Translations under genes and position numbers: made by a program
Assembly: GCA_023401925.1 (NCBI GenBank)
Contig: JAEXDA010000055.1
Location: 1-26,483, forward strand
Length of the DNA: 26,483 bases
Reading direction: 5' to 3'
Source of the DNA: Bacillota bacterium
Lineage (GTDB): Bacteria > Bacillota > UBA4882 > UBA8346
Shown: one piece after another, positions 15,532 through 23,553 of the stretch
How the letters are laid out: each line of letters opens with the position of its first letter
Position numbering within the stretch: the first letter of the stretch is position 1
Notes under the pieces: generated by a model
Seen by the model: only the letters and a program-made list of their open reading frames with translations
Databases searched by the model: none
What the model was told of the DNA's origin: nothing

Positions 15532-15630
15532 AGTCTAAGTGAGATCAAAATTCCTCTTGAATTGGCGAATATACCGCTTAACAGTTTGGCATACAATCTA
15601 AAAAATTCGTTTAATCCGCCAAATCTCGGC

Positions 15631-15846
15631 TTATTTCACTTTATCATCGTCACTATGGACCTCACGTTGGCGGAACAACAAACTAATACAATATAACCCG
15701 GCTATCCCCACGAGTGAATAAATGATCCGGCTAAAAGGAGCAGACTGGCCCCCAAAAAGGTGGGCAACTAAATCATATCGAAAAAGACCCACCAAAAGCC
15801 AATTAAGGGCGCCGATGATTACGAGTACCAAGGCAAATCTGTCCAA
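15631..15846 (-). CDS. DUF378 small membrane protein
   Basis: 71 residues with two membrane helices. It shows the DUF378 pattern: DRFALVLVIIGALNWLLVGLF, then DLVAHLFGG, then IIYSLVGIAGLYCISLLF, and a charged tail. B. subtilis YuzA belongs to this family. The function is unknown. The start is TTG at 15846, 10 nt after GGAG. It is preceded by a 182-bp gap to the oxidoreductase gene, in which I see no gene. Confidence 0.85.
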   Translation of the reverse strand: MDRFALVLVIIGALNWLLVGLFRYDLVAHLFGGQSAPFSRIIYSLVGIAGLYCISLLFRQREVHSDDDKVK

Positions 15847-16028
15847 AAAAATTTCACTCCAATCTTTGGTTTAATACTGGAAACCCCAGCCCGAGGATTA
15901 AATTCTAACCCAGCATTCCTAGTATGCCAAAGATTTTTAAAAACATTACTTGGATTTCTATCTCCTCTTACATTCATAATGGAATAGAAATATCCGACCG
16001 GCTGTTGGGGAGGGAATTCAGCTAAAAA

Positions 16029-17156
16029 CTATTTCGGTAGAGCTTTAGCCTCCCGTAATTTCCCAATTAGTCTTCGATCATGAGATTTACGGAAATGCCA
16101 ATCCAAAAAGCCCATTGAAAAGGAATTCTTCTTTTGAGTAATGGCCTTTTTTCCCCCCAGATAGATATTGCCTCTATTTGTATCGGGTTGAATATATTGT
16201 ATCAAGGGAATGTTTTTAATAGTATTTAGAATATTTCTTAACAATATCTCCGCTTCCTGCGTGGGGTCCGTTGGATTAAAAAGCTGGTTTGCACCTTGGA
16301 TAAAGGTGCTTTCGCCGCATACAAAAACCATCTTTTTCCCGTAGGCTCGTAAATCAGTCTCGACCATAACCCGTCTCCGCTCGTCCATTTTAAGACCGCT
16401 ACCTTCCAAAATCGGATAATCCGTTGCTAAGGTGGTCCATATTAAATAACCGTATTCTAACACAGAACGGTCATTAAATACTAATAAATCGCTGGTAACC
16501 CTAGTGGCAGTTCGCCCTAATAAAAGATCAATTCGCCGTTCTTTTAATCGATTATGAACCATTTTTTTGACTTCAATATCAAAGCCCGGTAACAATGTCT
16601 GCGCCTCTTCGATCAGTGTAATGTTTAGACTATGATGATGCATTTCTCCCAAGAAACGAAGAGCCAGAGCAATCTCAACTCCTAATTTTCCCGCACCTAC
16701 AATGGTAATATTGGATTCAATGCTCTTTTTAAGAAAATGTTGTTTTAATTTCTGCAGATTGTCATCGAAATGAATGGGGATTCCGTAATAGGATAGCCCT
16801 TTGGCATAACGTCCAAAAGGTTCCAAATTCAACGAAAGGATATCACAGGTAATCCTCCGTCCGTCTTCCAATGCCACCTCTTTATTCTCTGTATCGATTT
16901 TAACAGGCTGAGCTATTATTAAGTGAACGCCTTTACGTTCACATAAGGTTGAAATATCGATTTGCACGTCCTTCTCCGAGTAGATTCCCTCTAAATAACC
17001 TGCAGCCATTTCCGGGTAATAAAGAGAAAGAAAAGGAGTCACCAAAATGATTTTCAAACGTTCCATTTCCCTACCGGACAATTTACTTAAAAAGCAAAGG
17101 TGGGTCAGACTTCCGCCAATTAATAGTAGCCTAGTTTTCGGTAATGGCTTTTTCAT
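16029..17156 (-). CDS. FAD/NAD(P)-dependent oxidoreductase, NDH-2/SelD-associated type
   Basis: 375 residues of the two-dinucleotide-binding-domain flavoprotein type. The first motif is RLLLIGGSLTHLCFL, where GGGHAHL is usual, and the second is NITIVGAGKLGVEIALALR (GxGxxG). VFVCGEST stands where the FAD-binding GD normally is. The stretch LYYPEMAAGYLEGIYSEKDV resembles the YSGMLPG-AG-Y pattern of the family often fused or adjacent to SelD (TIGR03169), itself related to type II NADH dehydrogenases. No selenium genes lie here. The first glycine motif (H to T) and the GE for GD change may weaken cofactor binding. The start is ATG at 17156, after AAGGCGGAAATCT. A palindrome at 17227-17242 lies upstream. 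Confidence 0.8.
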   Translation of the reverse strand: MKKPLPKTRLLLIGGSLTHLCFLSKLSGREMERLKIILVTPFLSLYYPEMAAGYLEGIYSEKDVQIDISTLCERKGVHLIIAQPVKIDTENKEVALEDGRRITCDILSLNLEPFGRYAKGLSYYGIPIHFDDNLQKLKQHFLKKSIESNITIVGAGKLGVEIALALRFLGEMHHHSLNITLIEEAQTLLPGFDIEVKKMVHNRLKERRIDLLLGRTATRVTSDLLVFNDRSVLEYGYLIWTTLATDYPILEGSGLKMDERRRVMVETDLRAYGKKMVFVCGESTFIQGANQLFNPTDPTQEAEILLRNILNTIKNIPLIQYIQPDTNRGNIYLGGKKAITQKKNSFSMGFLDWHFRKSHDRRLIGKLREAKALPK

Positions 17157-17226
17157 AGATTTCCGCCTTGTTCAATGATATTTTCCACACTTCCGGCAAG
17201 ACTTATAAGGGTTCAAGTCTTACTAT

Positions 17227-17242
17227 ATTCTATCGGTAGAAT
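17227..17242. promoter_or_regulatory. Candidate palindromic operator
   Basis: ATTCTA-TCGG-TAGAAT, a perfect 6-4-6 inverted repeat about 71 bp upstream of the oxidoreductase start. It overlaps TATAGT on the minus strand, which could be a -10 box. Confidence 0.35.
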
Positions 17243-17430
17243 CTAATAAGACCTTTATCCAGGGGTAATTTGAAAAAAAATTTCAGAATCTATGCAAAAA
17301 GCGCTCTATGCGCTTTGATGATATCAAAAAGCCATTATTTTTTATATGCTATTAATGTTCACAGATGATTGAATCGTACTACCAAACCCAAACGTATTGA
17401 AATTTTTAAAGTGGATCGCAGGTGATATGA

Positions 17431-17712
17431 ATGGATCGTTTTAACCGCCGTTGGATTTCAGTAGAGGAACACCAAAAACTCCAAACGCGCCTGGAGGAAT
17501 TAGAGGCCGAAAACCAAAAACTGAAAAGCCGTAATGACTTAGTGCGCGAATTGATTAGCCTTTTGGCCTCTGGTAACCGGCCATTAATGAGCAGTAATGC
17601 TAACAATAGCACTAACAGAGTGGATAGTGGCTCTCTCCAGCAATTTGTAGAATTGGCAAAAGATTTATCCAATGATATCCGGAACATTGTAAAATCAATC
17701 AATAAGAATTAA
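17431..17712 (+). CDS. Small coiled-coil protein of unknown function
   Basis: 93 residues, no membrane segment. Residues about 10-45 form a clear heptad-rich coiled coil (HQKLQTRLEELEAENQKLKS). Then comes an Asn/Ser-rich linker (SSNANNSTNRVDSGS) and a second amphipathic helix (LQQFVELAKDLSNDIRNIVK). I do not recognise the family. The start is ATG at 17431, with AGGTGA 5 nt upstream, and the codon pattern looks genuine. It is divergent from the oxidoreductase across a 274-bp gap. That gap also holds a hairpin AAAGCG/CGCTTT near 17298-17316. The gene is convergent with galE. Confidence 0.75.
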   Translation: MDRFNRRWISVEEHQKLQTRLEELEAENQKLKSRNDLVRELISLLASGNRPLMSSNANNSTNRVDSGSLQQFVELAKDLSNDIRNIVKSINKN

Positions 17713-17792
17713 GCCTTTTAAAGGTAATCTTATTTTTTTCTACGAACGGGTTCATGTACGAATGAACGCGCTGGTTAACTCCAATAAAACCA

Positions 17793-17826
17793 CAGGAGCC
17801 AGAACTCTTCTTCATTCTGGCTCCTG
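17793..17826. terminator. Strong hairpin terminator, end of the gal operon
   Basis: Perfect 12-bp stem CAGGAGCCAGAA/TTCTGGCTCCTG with a 10-nt loop. In minus-strand reading it is followed by TGGTTTTATT, so it best serves galE. It also lies beyond the convergent coiled-coil gene. Confidence 0.88.
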
Positions 17827-17846
17827 ATGTATTCTAACAGCTTGAT

Positions 17847-18836
17847 TTATTGGCCGTATCCGTTAGGATGCCCTTTATGCCACCGCCAAGCGGTCTCAAT
17901 GATCCTCTCCAACTGGGCATATTGAGGTTTCCAACCCAATTCTTCCCGAATCCGTTTGGATGAAGCTACTAACTCTGCCGGATCACCGGGACGTCTTGGA
18001 CCTTCTTTGACCGGGATCGGTAAACCCGTTATCATTTTTGCCGTTTCAATAACTTGCCGGTTGGAATATCCTTGACCATTCCCAAGGTTATAGATAGTCG
18101 ATGAAGTTCCTTTCGCCAAAGCCTCCAACGCCAATATATGGGCCTGGGCCAGGTCATTCACATGAATGTAATCCCTTACACAAGTTCCATCGGGTGTCGG
18201 ATAATCCGTACCGAAAATTTCAATGTGCGACCGCATACCGAGTGCAGCCTGCAAGACAATGGGGATCAGATGAGATTCCGGCTGATGGTCCTCTCCGATG
18301 GGAGCTTCCGGGTCGGCCCCCGCAGCATTAAAATAACGTAAAGATATATACTTCATACCATAAGCATGATCATAGGCCTTTAAGATGCCTTCAAATGTTA
18401 ATTTGGAAAACCCATAAGGATTGGTGGGATTTTTAGGATGATCTTCCGGAATCGGAATCTGCTCAGGTTCCCCGAAAACAGCGGCTGTTGATGAAAACAC
18501 GAACTTGTCCACGCCGCCTTCCCGAAGAGCGTCTAAAAACATCAAGCCATTTCCAATATTGTTATGAAAATACTTGGCCGGTTCACCCACCGATTCTCCA
18601 ACTAAACTATAAGCACATAAATGTACAGCCGCTTCAATTTTCTCTTCTTCAATGATCCTCCGGACCAAAACTTTATCACTAACATCCCCTTCAAAAAACT
18701 TCCCGGCTTGAACCGCTTCACGATGGCCTTTCACCAGGTTATCCAGGACAACCGGCTGGTGTCCGCGGCGGGAAAGTTCCAATGTCACATGACTACCGAT
18801 ATAACCGGCCCCTCCAGCTACTAAAACCTTCATCAT
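17847..18836 (-). CDS. galE: UDP-glucose 4-epimerase GalE
   Basis: Interconverts UDP-glucose and UDP-galactose with bound NAD. An extended short-chain dehydrogenase of 329 residues, with VAGGAGYIGSHVT (GxxGxxG), catalytic Ser in VFSSTAAVFGEP and YxxxK in NPYGFSKLTFE. Substrate-site stretches YFNAAGADPEAPIGEDH and GTPDGTCVRDYIHV-like residues (PTPDGTCVRDYIHVNDL) follow. The start is ATG at 18836, 6 nt after GGTGG; the next ATG at 18833 is also possible. It lies 11 bp downstream of galK and is the last gene before a strong terminator. Confidence 0.97.
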   Translation of the reverse strand: MMKVLVAGGAGYIGSHVTLELSRRGHQPVVLDNLVKGHREAVQAGKFFEGDVSDKVLVRRIIEEEKIEAAVHLCAYSLVGESVGEPAKYFHNNIGNGLMFLDALREGGVDKFVFSSTAAVFGEPEQIPIPEDHPKNPTNPYGFSKLTFEGILKAYDHAYGMKYISLRYFNAAGADPEAPIGEDHQPESHLIPIVLQAALGMRSHIEIFGTDYPTPDGTCVRDYIHVNDLAQAHILALEALAKGTSSTIYNLGNGQGYSNRQVIETAKMITGLPIPVKEGPRRPGDPAELVASSKRIREELGWKPQYAQLERIIETAWRWHKGHPNGYGQ

Positions 18837-18847
18837 TCATTACCACC

Positions 18848-20026
18848 TTATGCAATAATTTCAGCGCCGTTTGCGGCAGTACTAATGTAAATTTGCGGCA
18901 TAATCCCGGTCTTCGCTTGATAGTTTTTAATAATGTGTTCTCTAAACTGAGCTTCCGCTTTGGCTTCGATTAGGGTTACAGTGCAGCCCCCGAAACCTCC
19001 CCCGGTAATTCTAGATCCCAAAACTCCCTTGACTTCCCGGGCCAAATCCACCAATACATCAATTTCGGGGCAACTCACCTGGTAATCGTCACGGAGAGAA
19101 TCGTGAGATGCATTCATATATTGACCAAAGGTTTTCAAATCACCCTTATTGAGAGCGCTCATACTGGCCAACACCCGTTCATCTTCTGTAATCACATGTT
19201 TGGAACGGCGATAAACAATCGGGTCCAATTCTGACTTAACTTTTTCCAGCTGCTCCATTGTTGCATCGCGCAATGCCGTGACTGACGGAAAATGTTTGGA
19301 AAGAATCGCCACGCCCTGTTCGCATTCTTGACGCCGTTTGTTATACTCCGAGTCAACTAATGTATGTTTGACGCCACTTTGGCAGATAATAATCCGGCAT
19401 TCCCCTAACTCCAATGGCACAAGTTTATAATCCAAAGATCGGCAATCCAAGAATAAAGCGTGGCCTTGCTCCCCCATCATAGAAATGAACTGATCCATGA
19501 TGCCGCAATTCATACCGACGAATTTATTTTCGGCCCGCTGACAAAGTCTTACCAAATTGGGTTTTGCAATATTAAATCCCAACAATTTTTGAGCCATCAC
19601 GGCAGTTGCAACTTCCAGGGCTGCTGATGAACTTAGGCCTGAACCCTGGGGTATATCGCCCTGAAAGGCAATATCCATACCGGAGAGTTTTATTCCCTCT
19701 TCCTGCAGCATCACCAATACTCCACGCAAGTAGTTACTCCAACGTTTTTCCTGATCATATTGGATGGGATGCTCAATGGAAAACTCGACTTTCTCGTCAA
19801 AATCGGCTGAATAAATTCGTACTGTACCGGTATCGGTTTTTCGGGCAGCTACGACAATTTGAAAATCAAGGGCCATTGGAAAAACAAATCCGTCATTATA
19901 GTCGGTATGTTCACCGATCAAATTCACTCGTCCGGGAGCTCGGCTGATGATTAAATTTCCGCCCTCCCCAAACGCCTTGGTAAAAGTATTTTTGATACTT
20001 TCGATTGTTTCATTTTTTAACATCAT
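18848..20026 (-). CDS. galK: Galactokinase GalK
   Basis: Phosphorylates alpha-galactose at C1 with ATP. The GHMP-kinase signatures are all present: GRVNLIGEHTDYNDGFVFPM (galactokinase signature), IPQGSGLSSSAALEVATAV (ATP loop) and GSRITGGGFGGCTVTLI. The product is 392 residues from ATG at 20026, 5 nt after GGAG. The adjacent ATG at 20023, with a spacing of 8, is equally good. A frame open from 20107 has no ribosome site before it. galT is not in this operon. Confidence 0.97.
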   Translation of the reverse strand: MMLKNETIESIKNTFTKAFGEGGNLIISRAPGRVNLIGEHTDYNDGFVFPMALDFQIVVAARKTDTGTVRIYSADFDEKVEFSIEHPIQYDQEKRWSNYLRGVLVMLQEEGIKLSGMDIAFQGDIPQGSGLSSSAALEVATAVMAQKLLGFNIAKPNLVRLCQRAENKFVGMNCGIMDQFISMMGEQGHALFLDCRSLDYKLVPLELGECRIIICQSGVKHTLVDSEYNKRRQECEQGVAILSKHFPSVTALRDATMEQLEKVKSELDPIVYRRSKHVITEDERVLASMSALNKGDLKTFGQYMNASHDSLRDDYQVSCPEIDVLVDLAREVKGVLGSRITGGGFGGCTVTLIEAKAEAQFREHIIKNYQAKTGIMPQIYISTAANGAEIIA

Positions 20027-20125
20027 TAACACTCCTTCTATAGGGATTTTGGGGGACAATCCCTGTTTCAAGTCAAGCATATTGATTGGCGTGAACCGAT
20101 TTGCCATCTGTTTGGGAAAATAATT

Positions 20126-20887
20126 TCAAACCAGCTTGATCTTAAGGCCCTTTTCTTTTAAGCGGGCCACTTCTTCCGGATCAGCCTGTTCATCCGTTAT
20201 CAACATATCAATGTCCTGTAAATCAGCAACTTTTGCCAAGGCAACGTTGCCGACCTTACTTGAGTCCGCTACCATGATCCGGCGGCGGGCAGCTTTCAGA
20301 AAAAAGGTTTTCATTTCAGCTTCAGCCATATTCACATTGGTAATACCATGTTCGGCATTTATTCCATTCGCTCCAACAAAAGCTATATCCACTTGAACTC
20401 GCTCCAATAAAAATTGGCCGAAAGGATTCACCAATGAATGCTGTTTCGCCCGTAAAGTGCCACCCGTGACCAAAACTGTAATTTCAGGCGCTTCTTCCAG
20501 CAACATCGCAATGTTCAAGGCGTTGGTCACAACAGTTAACCCTTTGCGCATTTGAAGACTCCGGGCAACCTCGGTAACTGTCGTCCCCACATCGAGAATG
20601 ATCGTCTCTCCGTTGGAAACTAATTCAGCTGCCGCCTGACCGATTCGGGATTTTTCCTCCTGAAAAGCGGTCTCTTCTACGTTGAAGGAGCGTTCAAAGC
20701 CTCGTTTGGCAATTAAAATCGCTCCGCCGTGGGTGCGGTTTAAAAGTCCTTGTTTTTCCAACAAATCCAAATCTTGACGGACAGTAACTTCTGAAACACC
20801 CAATTTTCGCGCCAAATCTATTACCTGGCAACGACCGGTCTCATTCAAAATATTTAAAATAAACGTTCGTCTTTCTTCCGGAAACAC
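20126..20887 (-). CDS. DeoR-family transcriptional regulator, likely of the gal operon
   Basis: 253 residues. The N-terminal HTH is typical of DeoR regulators: FPEERRTFILNILNETG, then VIDLARKLGVSEVTVRQDL and LLNRTHGGA. The C-terminal sugar-phosphate sensing domain has ILDVGTTVTEVARSL, LTVVTNALNIA, TGGTLR and FVGANGIN, as in sugar-isomerase-like folds. Such regulators repress sugar operons until a phosphosugar binds. The start is GTG at 20887, 9 nt after AAAGG, which gives the usual MFPEER N-terminus. It is 99 bp upstream of galK on the same strand, so it probably controls galK-galE and itself. The promoter lies only a few bases upstream. Confidence 0.93.
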   Translation of the reverse strand: MFPEERRTFILNILNETGRCQVIDLARKLGVSEVTVRQDLDLLEKQGLLNRTHGGAILIAKRGFERSFNVEETAFQEEKSRIGQAAAELVSNGETIILDVGTTVTEVARSLQMRKGLTVVTNALNIAMLLEEAPEITVLVTGGTLRAKQHSLVNPFGQFLLERVQVDIAFVGANGINAEHGITNVNMAEAEMKTFFLKAARRRIMVADSSKVGNVALAKVADLQDIDMLITDEQADPEEVARLKEKGLKIKLV

Positions 20888-20903
20888 TCCCATCACCCTT
20901 TCT

Positions 20904-20932
20904 ATTTTACGTTTTCCTTTCTTTGCTGTCAA
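20904..20932 (-). promoter_or_regulatory. Promoter of the deoR-galK-galE operon
   Basis: Minus strand: perfect TTGACA (20932-20927), a 17-bp spacer and TAAAAT (20909-20904). The GTG start at 20887 is only 17 bp from the -10 box, so the leader would be about 10 nt. Confidence 0.8.
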
Positions 20933-21007
20933 TTATTTTGTTTTTATCCCGATAAAAACCAATTTTCGTAAGTAATCAAAATAAAGCTATCCCCTCGGGT
21001 TCCAAAA

Positions 21008-21047
21008 CGAAGGGAGAGCAAAATTTTATTTTTTGCACTCCCTTTCG
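21008..21047 (-). terminator. Terminator-like hairpin after the PKD-protein gene
   Basis: CGAAAGGGAGTGCAAAA pairs imperfectly with TTTTGCTCTCCCTTCG in minus-strand reading, followed by TTTTGG. It lies 50 bp beyond the stop codon. Confidence 0.65.
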
Positions 21048-21096
21048 AAATAATTCTTTTGAGACAGCGAATTGGTGGCAATCTACCTTTCTATTC

Positions 21097-23067
21097 CTAT
21101 TTAACCACCACTTTAAAGGTTTTCCGCTCGGTATTTCCCAGATTCGGATCTTCGACAAAAATCAACACATTATATGTACCTGGAACCGTATAGGTATGTT
21201 TTTGATCGGGCCCGTCGTTGATACTGCCATCGCCAAAATCCCAAACATATTTCATGGAAGTATTTTTATTTCCTTCTTCGCTGGCCTCCGCATGACAGTT
21301 TACTGTCAATGGAGCCCCTCCGGATAAAGGAGTCAGAGTGGCAGTGAGACGGATTTTTGGCATTCTGACTTCAATCAATGTACCGGACTTTGCAGAACTT
21401 GCCGGATGTAACCAATCTTTGACTTCCAAAGTTACTGTATATTTTCCATCTTGTTTATAGGTATGAACCGGATTTTGTTCAACACTGGTCTCCCCGTCGC
21501 CAAAATCCCATAAATATTGAGGATCACAGGGTGAGCCAGCCACAGAAACCTGTCCATTAAATTTAACGGTAAAAGGAGCTAAGCCCTTGTTAGCATTGGA
21601 TTTTAATGTTACCTTCATCTCGGGCGGAAGAGCTTCAACATTTAATGAAGTTGATATTAGATTCCCGGAATGCAAACGATCACTTACCGTTAACTGAACA
21701 TTATATATTCCCGGCTTTTTAAAAATATGGGTTGGTTTTTCTAAATTGCTGATTTCTCCATCCCCAAAATCCCAGCGATATAATAATTCAACTGGTGATC
21801 CTACCACAGTTACTTTCGAATCGAAGTCTGCCTTAAGGGGAATGATTCCTTTATCAATGGAAACAATCGGCTTCATGTTCAATTGAGGCGCCAAAGCTTT
21901 AATTAAAAAGACTTTTTCAGGAATAAGAAGACCAGGATGTAGCTTATCTGCAGTTTTTAAAACAATCTGATAATCGCCGGGTTCCTTAAAACGATAGCTG
22001 AAGTCTTTGCCCTCAATCATTTCCTTGCCGATTTCCCAACTAAATTTGAGCTGCGTTGGACCTCCGAAAATCATGGGATTGACGGTACCCGTCACGGCAA
22101 GAGGTATTGGACCGCTAAGGGGACTGAGCTCAACATTGGGTATGATGTTTAGTGGGTCTGCTTGTACCTGCCAATTCCGCCCGAAAGTATACTCTCCTAC
22201 TTTAGCAGTCAACAATACTTGATATTGACCCGGTTCAACGATACTTCCGCTGACCTCTGAACCGGAAGCCTCGGTTCCATTGCCAAAGTTCCAAGTATAA
22301 GTGGCTTTTTGCCCATAATTCACAATGGCATTGACCTTTGCAGATAAATTCAGCTCCACTGGGCCTTTTAGCGGTTCAAGTTTTGGATCCATTTGAATCA
22401 AGGGTGGTACATCAATGTTGCAATAAAATTTTTGGGAACTCTCACCACTTAATAATTTTCCCTTTCCCTCAATGATAATTGAAGTATTCCCGGATTCACT
22501 AAACTGATGGGAAACTTTATTACCGGCAGTCAAATCACTACTGCTCCATTGCCAACTCCAATTACTTAAGCCCTCAGGTCCTGTAACTTCAAAGTTAAGC
22601 TGGTAAGGTTTATCTCCCTGAGAATATTGAACTCTCGCTTCGGTATATTTCAAACGTGCTTGAACTGCGGCACCATCTCTGGTTACTAATAAAGAATATT
22701 CTCCGGCATTCAAAGTTATCTTCAATTGAGTTCCTTTGGGGATGACCAATTTGCCGGACCCCGAAACCGTCTTATATTCGATTTTTTTAGTCGGCGCATC
22801 CATACTCTCAATCTGAAAATAGGCAGTTTCTTTTTCACTAGCCAGGCTATTCTTATCAATTTTTAGATTCCACTCCAAAGTGGTATCAAAACTCAATGGA
22901 TTAATAGGAATAACCACTGATTGTTTTTGATTGGCCTTGCTCACCTGGGCTTGAAGTATTCGATCAAGCGATACGATTTTGGTATCACTTTCAATACCAA
23001 TACCATCGACAACTCCAGCCAAAAGGAATAATAGAATACTTAACAAAATGAAGTAATACTTTCGCAA
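21097..23067 (-). CDS. Exported multi-PKD-domain surface protein
   Basis: 656 residues. An N-terminal signal sequence (RKYYFILLSILLFLLAGVV) is followed by about 190 residues of beta-rich sequence and then a run of PKD-type Ig-like repeats. The clearest repeats carry WDFGDG (residues in YRWDFGDGEIS, YLWDFGDGETS and YVWDFGDGSIN), each followed 12-20 residues later by H-x-Y/F...PG-Y-x-V. Two earlier repeats have the degenerate cores WNFGNG and WEIGKE, and a still earlier one has WQWSSS. This gives five or six in total. PKD domains mediate adhesion or spacing in surface proteins and glycan-active enzymes. No catalytic domain or cell-wall anchor is visible. The start is TTG at 23067, 6 nt after AGGAGGGG. 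Confidence 0.9.
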   Translation of the reverse strand: MRKYYFILLSILLFLLAGVVDGIGIESDTKIVSLDRILQAQVSKANQKQSVVIPINPLSFDTTLEWNLKIDKNSLASEKETAYFQIESMDAPTKKIEYKTVSGSGKLVIPKGTQLKITLNAGEYSLLVTRDGAAVQARLKYTEARVQYSQGDKPYQLNFEVTGPEGLSNWSWQWSSSDLTAGNKVSHQFSESGNTSIIIEGKGKLLSGESSQKFYCNIDVPPLIQMDPKLEPLKGPVELNLSAKVNAIVNYGQKATYTWNFGNGTEASGSEVSGSIVEPGQYQVLLTAKVGEYTFGRNWQVQADPLNIIPNVELSPLSGPIPLAVTGTVNPMIFGGPTQLKFSWEIGKEMIEGKDFSYRFKEPGDYQIVLKTADKLHPGLLIPEKVFLIKALAPQLNMKPIVSIDKGIIPLKADFDSKVTVVGSPVELLYRWDFGDGEISNLEKPTHIFKKPGIYNVQLTVSDRLHSGNLISTSLNVEALPPEMKVTLKSNANKGLAPFTVKFNGQVSVAGSPCDPQYLWDFGDGETSVEQNPVHTYKQDGKYTVTLEVKDWLHPASSAKSGTLIEVRMPKIRLTATLTPLSGGAPLTVNCHAEASEEGNKNTSMKYVWDFGDGSINDGPDQKHTYTVPGTYNVLIFVEDPNLGNTERKTFKVVVK

Positions 23068-23092
23068 TCTGCACCCCTCCTTATCTTTTTAT

Positions 23093-23123
23093 ACTATATC
23101 ATAAAATTTACCTTACCTGTCAA
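23093..23123 (-). promoter_or_regulatory. Promoter of the PKD-protein gene
   Basis: Minus strand: perfect TTGACA (23123-23118), a 19-bp spacer and TATAGT (23098-23093). The leader would be about 20 nt. It overlaps the 5' part of an open plus-strand frame. Confidence 0.6.
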
Positions 23124-23291
23124 GCAACTTTAATTACAGAAAATTTACCCGATGATTTCCTTGAAGACACCAAATTGAGAGCTTTTATTAATAAAGTGCA
23201 AGCAGGATTTTTCGACGACGAATTGAATAAAATTATAAATGAATTAAAATCCAAGAAATTAACAAATTCAATCGATATATGTGGTGATTTT

Positions 23292-23453
23292 ATGGCGACC
23301 AAAGAAGAAGCAGTCAATAAACAACTAAAACAACTTGAAAAATTAACACCTGAACAAATTGTAAACGGGCTTCGCTTATGGCTGGGGAATGAAAATGAGG
23401 GGCTAACCCCAAACCAAAACAAAAGTTCTTCTGTTCCTGATGATAAAAAGTAA
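23292..23453 (+). CDS. Small hypothetical protein, possibly a 5'-truncated gene
   Basis: From ATG at 23292 the product is 53 residues (MATKEEAVNKQLKQLEKLTP..., then LRLWLGNENEG and a polar tail). It is not recognised. The same frame is open and looks protein-like further upstream, reading LITENLPDDFLEDTK, then LRAFINKVQAGFFDDELNKI. It includes a TTG at 23175 with no ribosome site and no ATG or GTG before it. The gene may therefore use an unusual start, or be the 3' remnant of a longer one. GGTG before 23292 is a weak ribosome site. It is divergent from the PKD gene. Confidence 0.45.
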   Translation: MATKEEAVNKQLKQLEKLTPEQIVNGLRLWLGNENEGLTPNQNKSSSVPDDKK

Positions 23454-23553
23454 ATGTTGTCAATTAAATAGCGATTTATGAACTTCGATGTTCTTTCGAG
23501 TTAAATGATCAGTCTATGTTCCAAAATGTGAATTTAACAGATTGTAAATTTTT

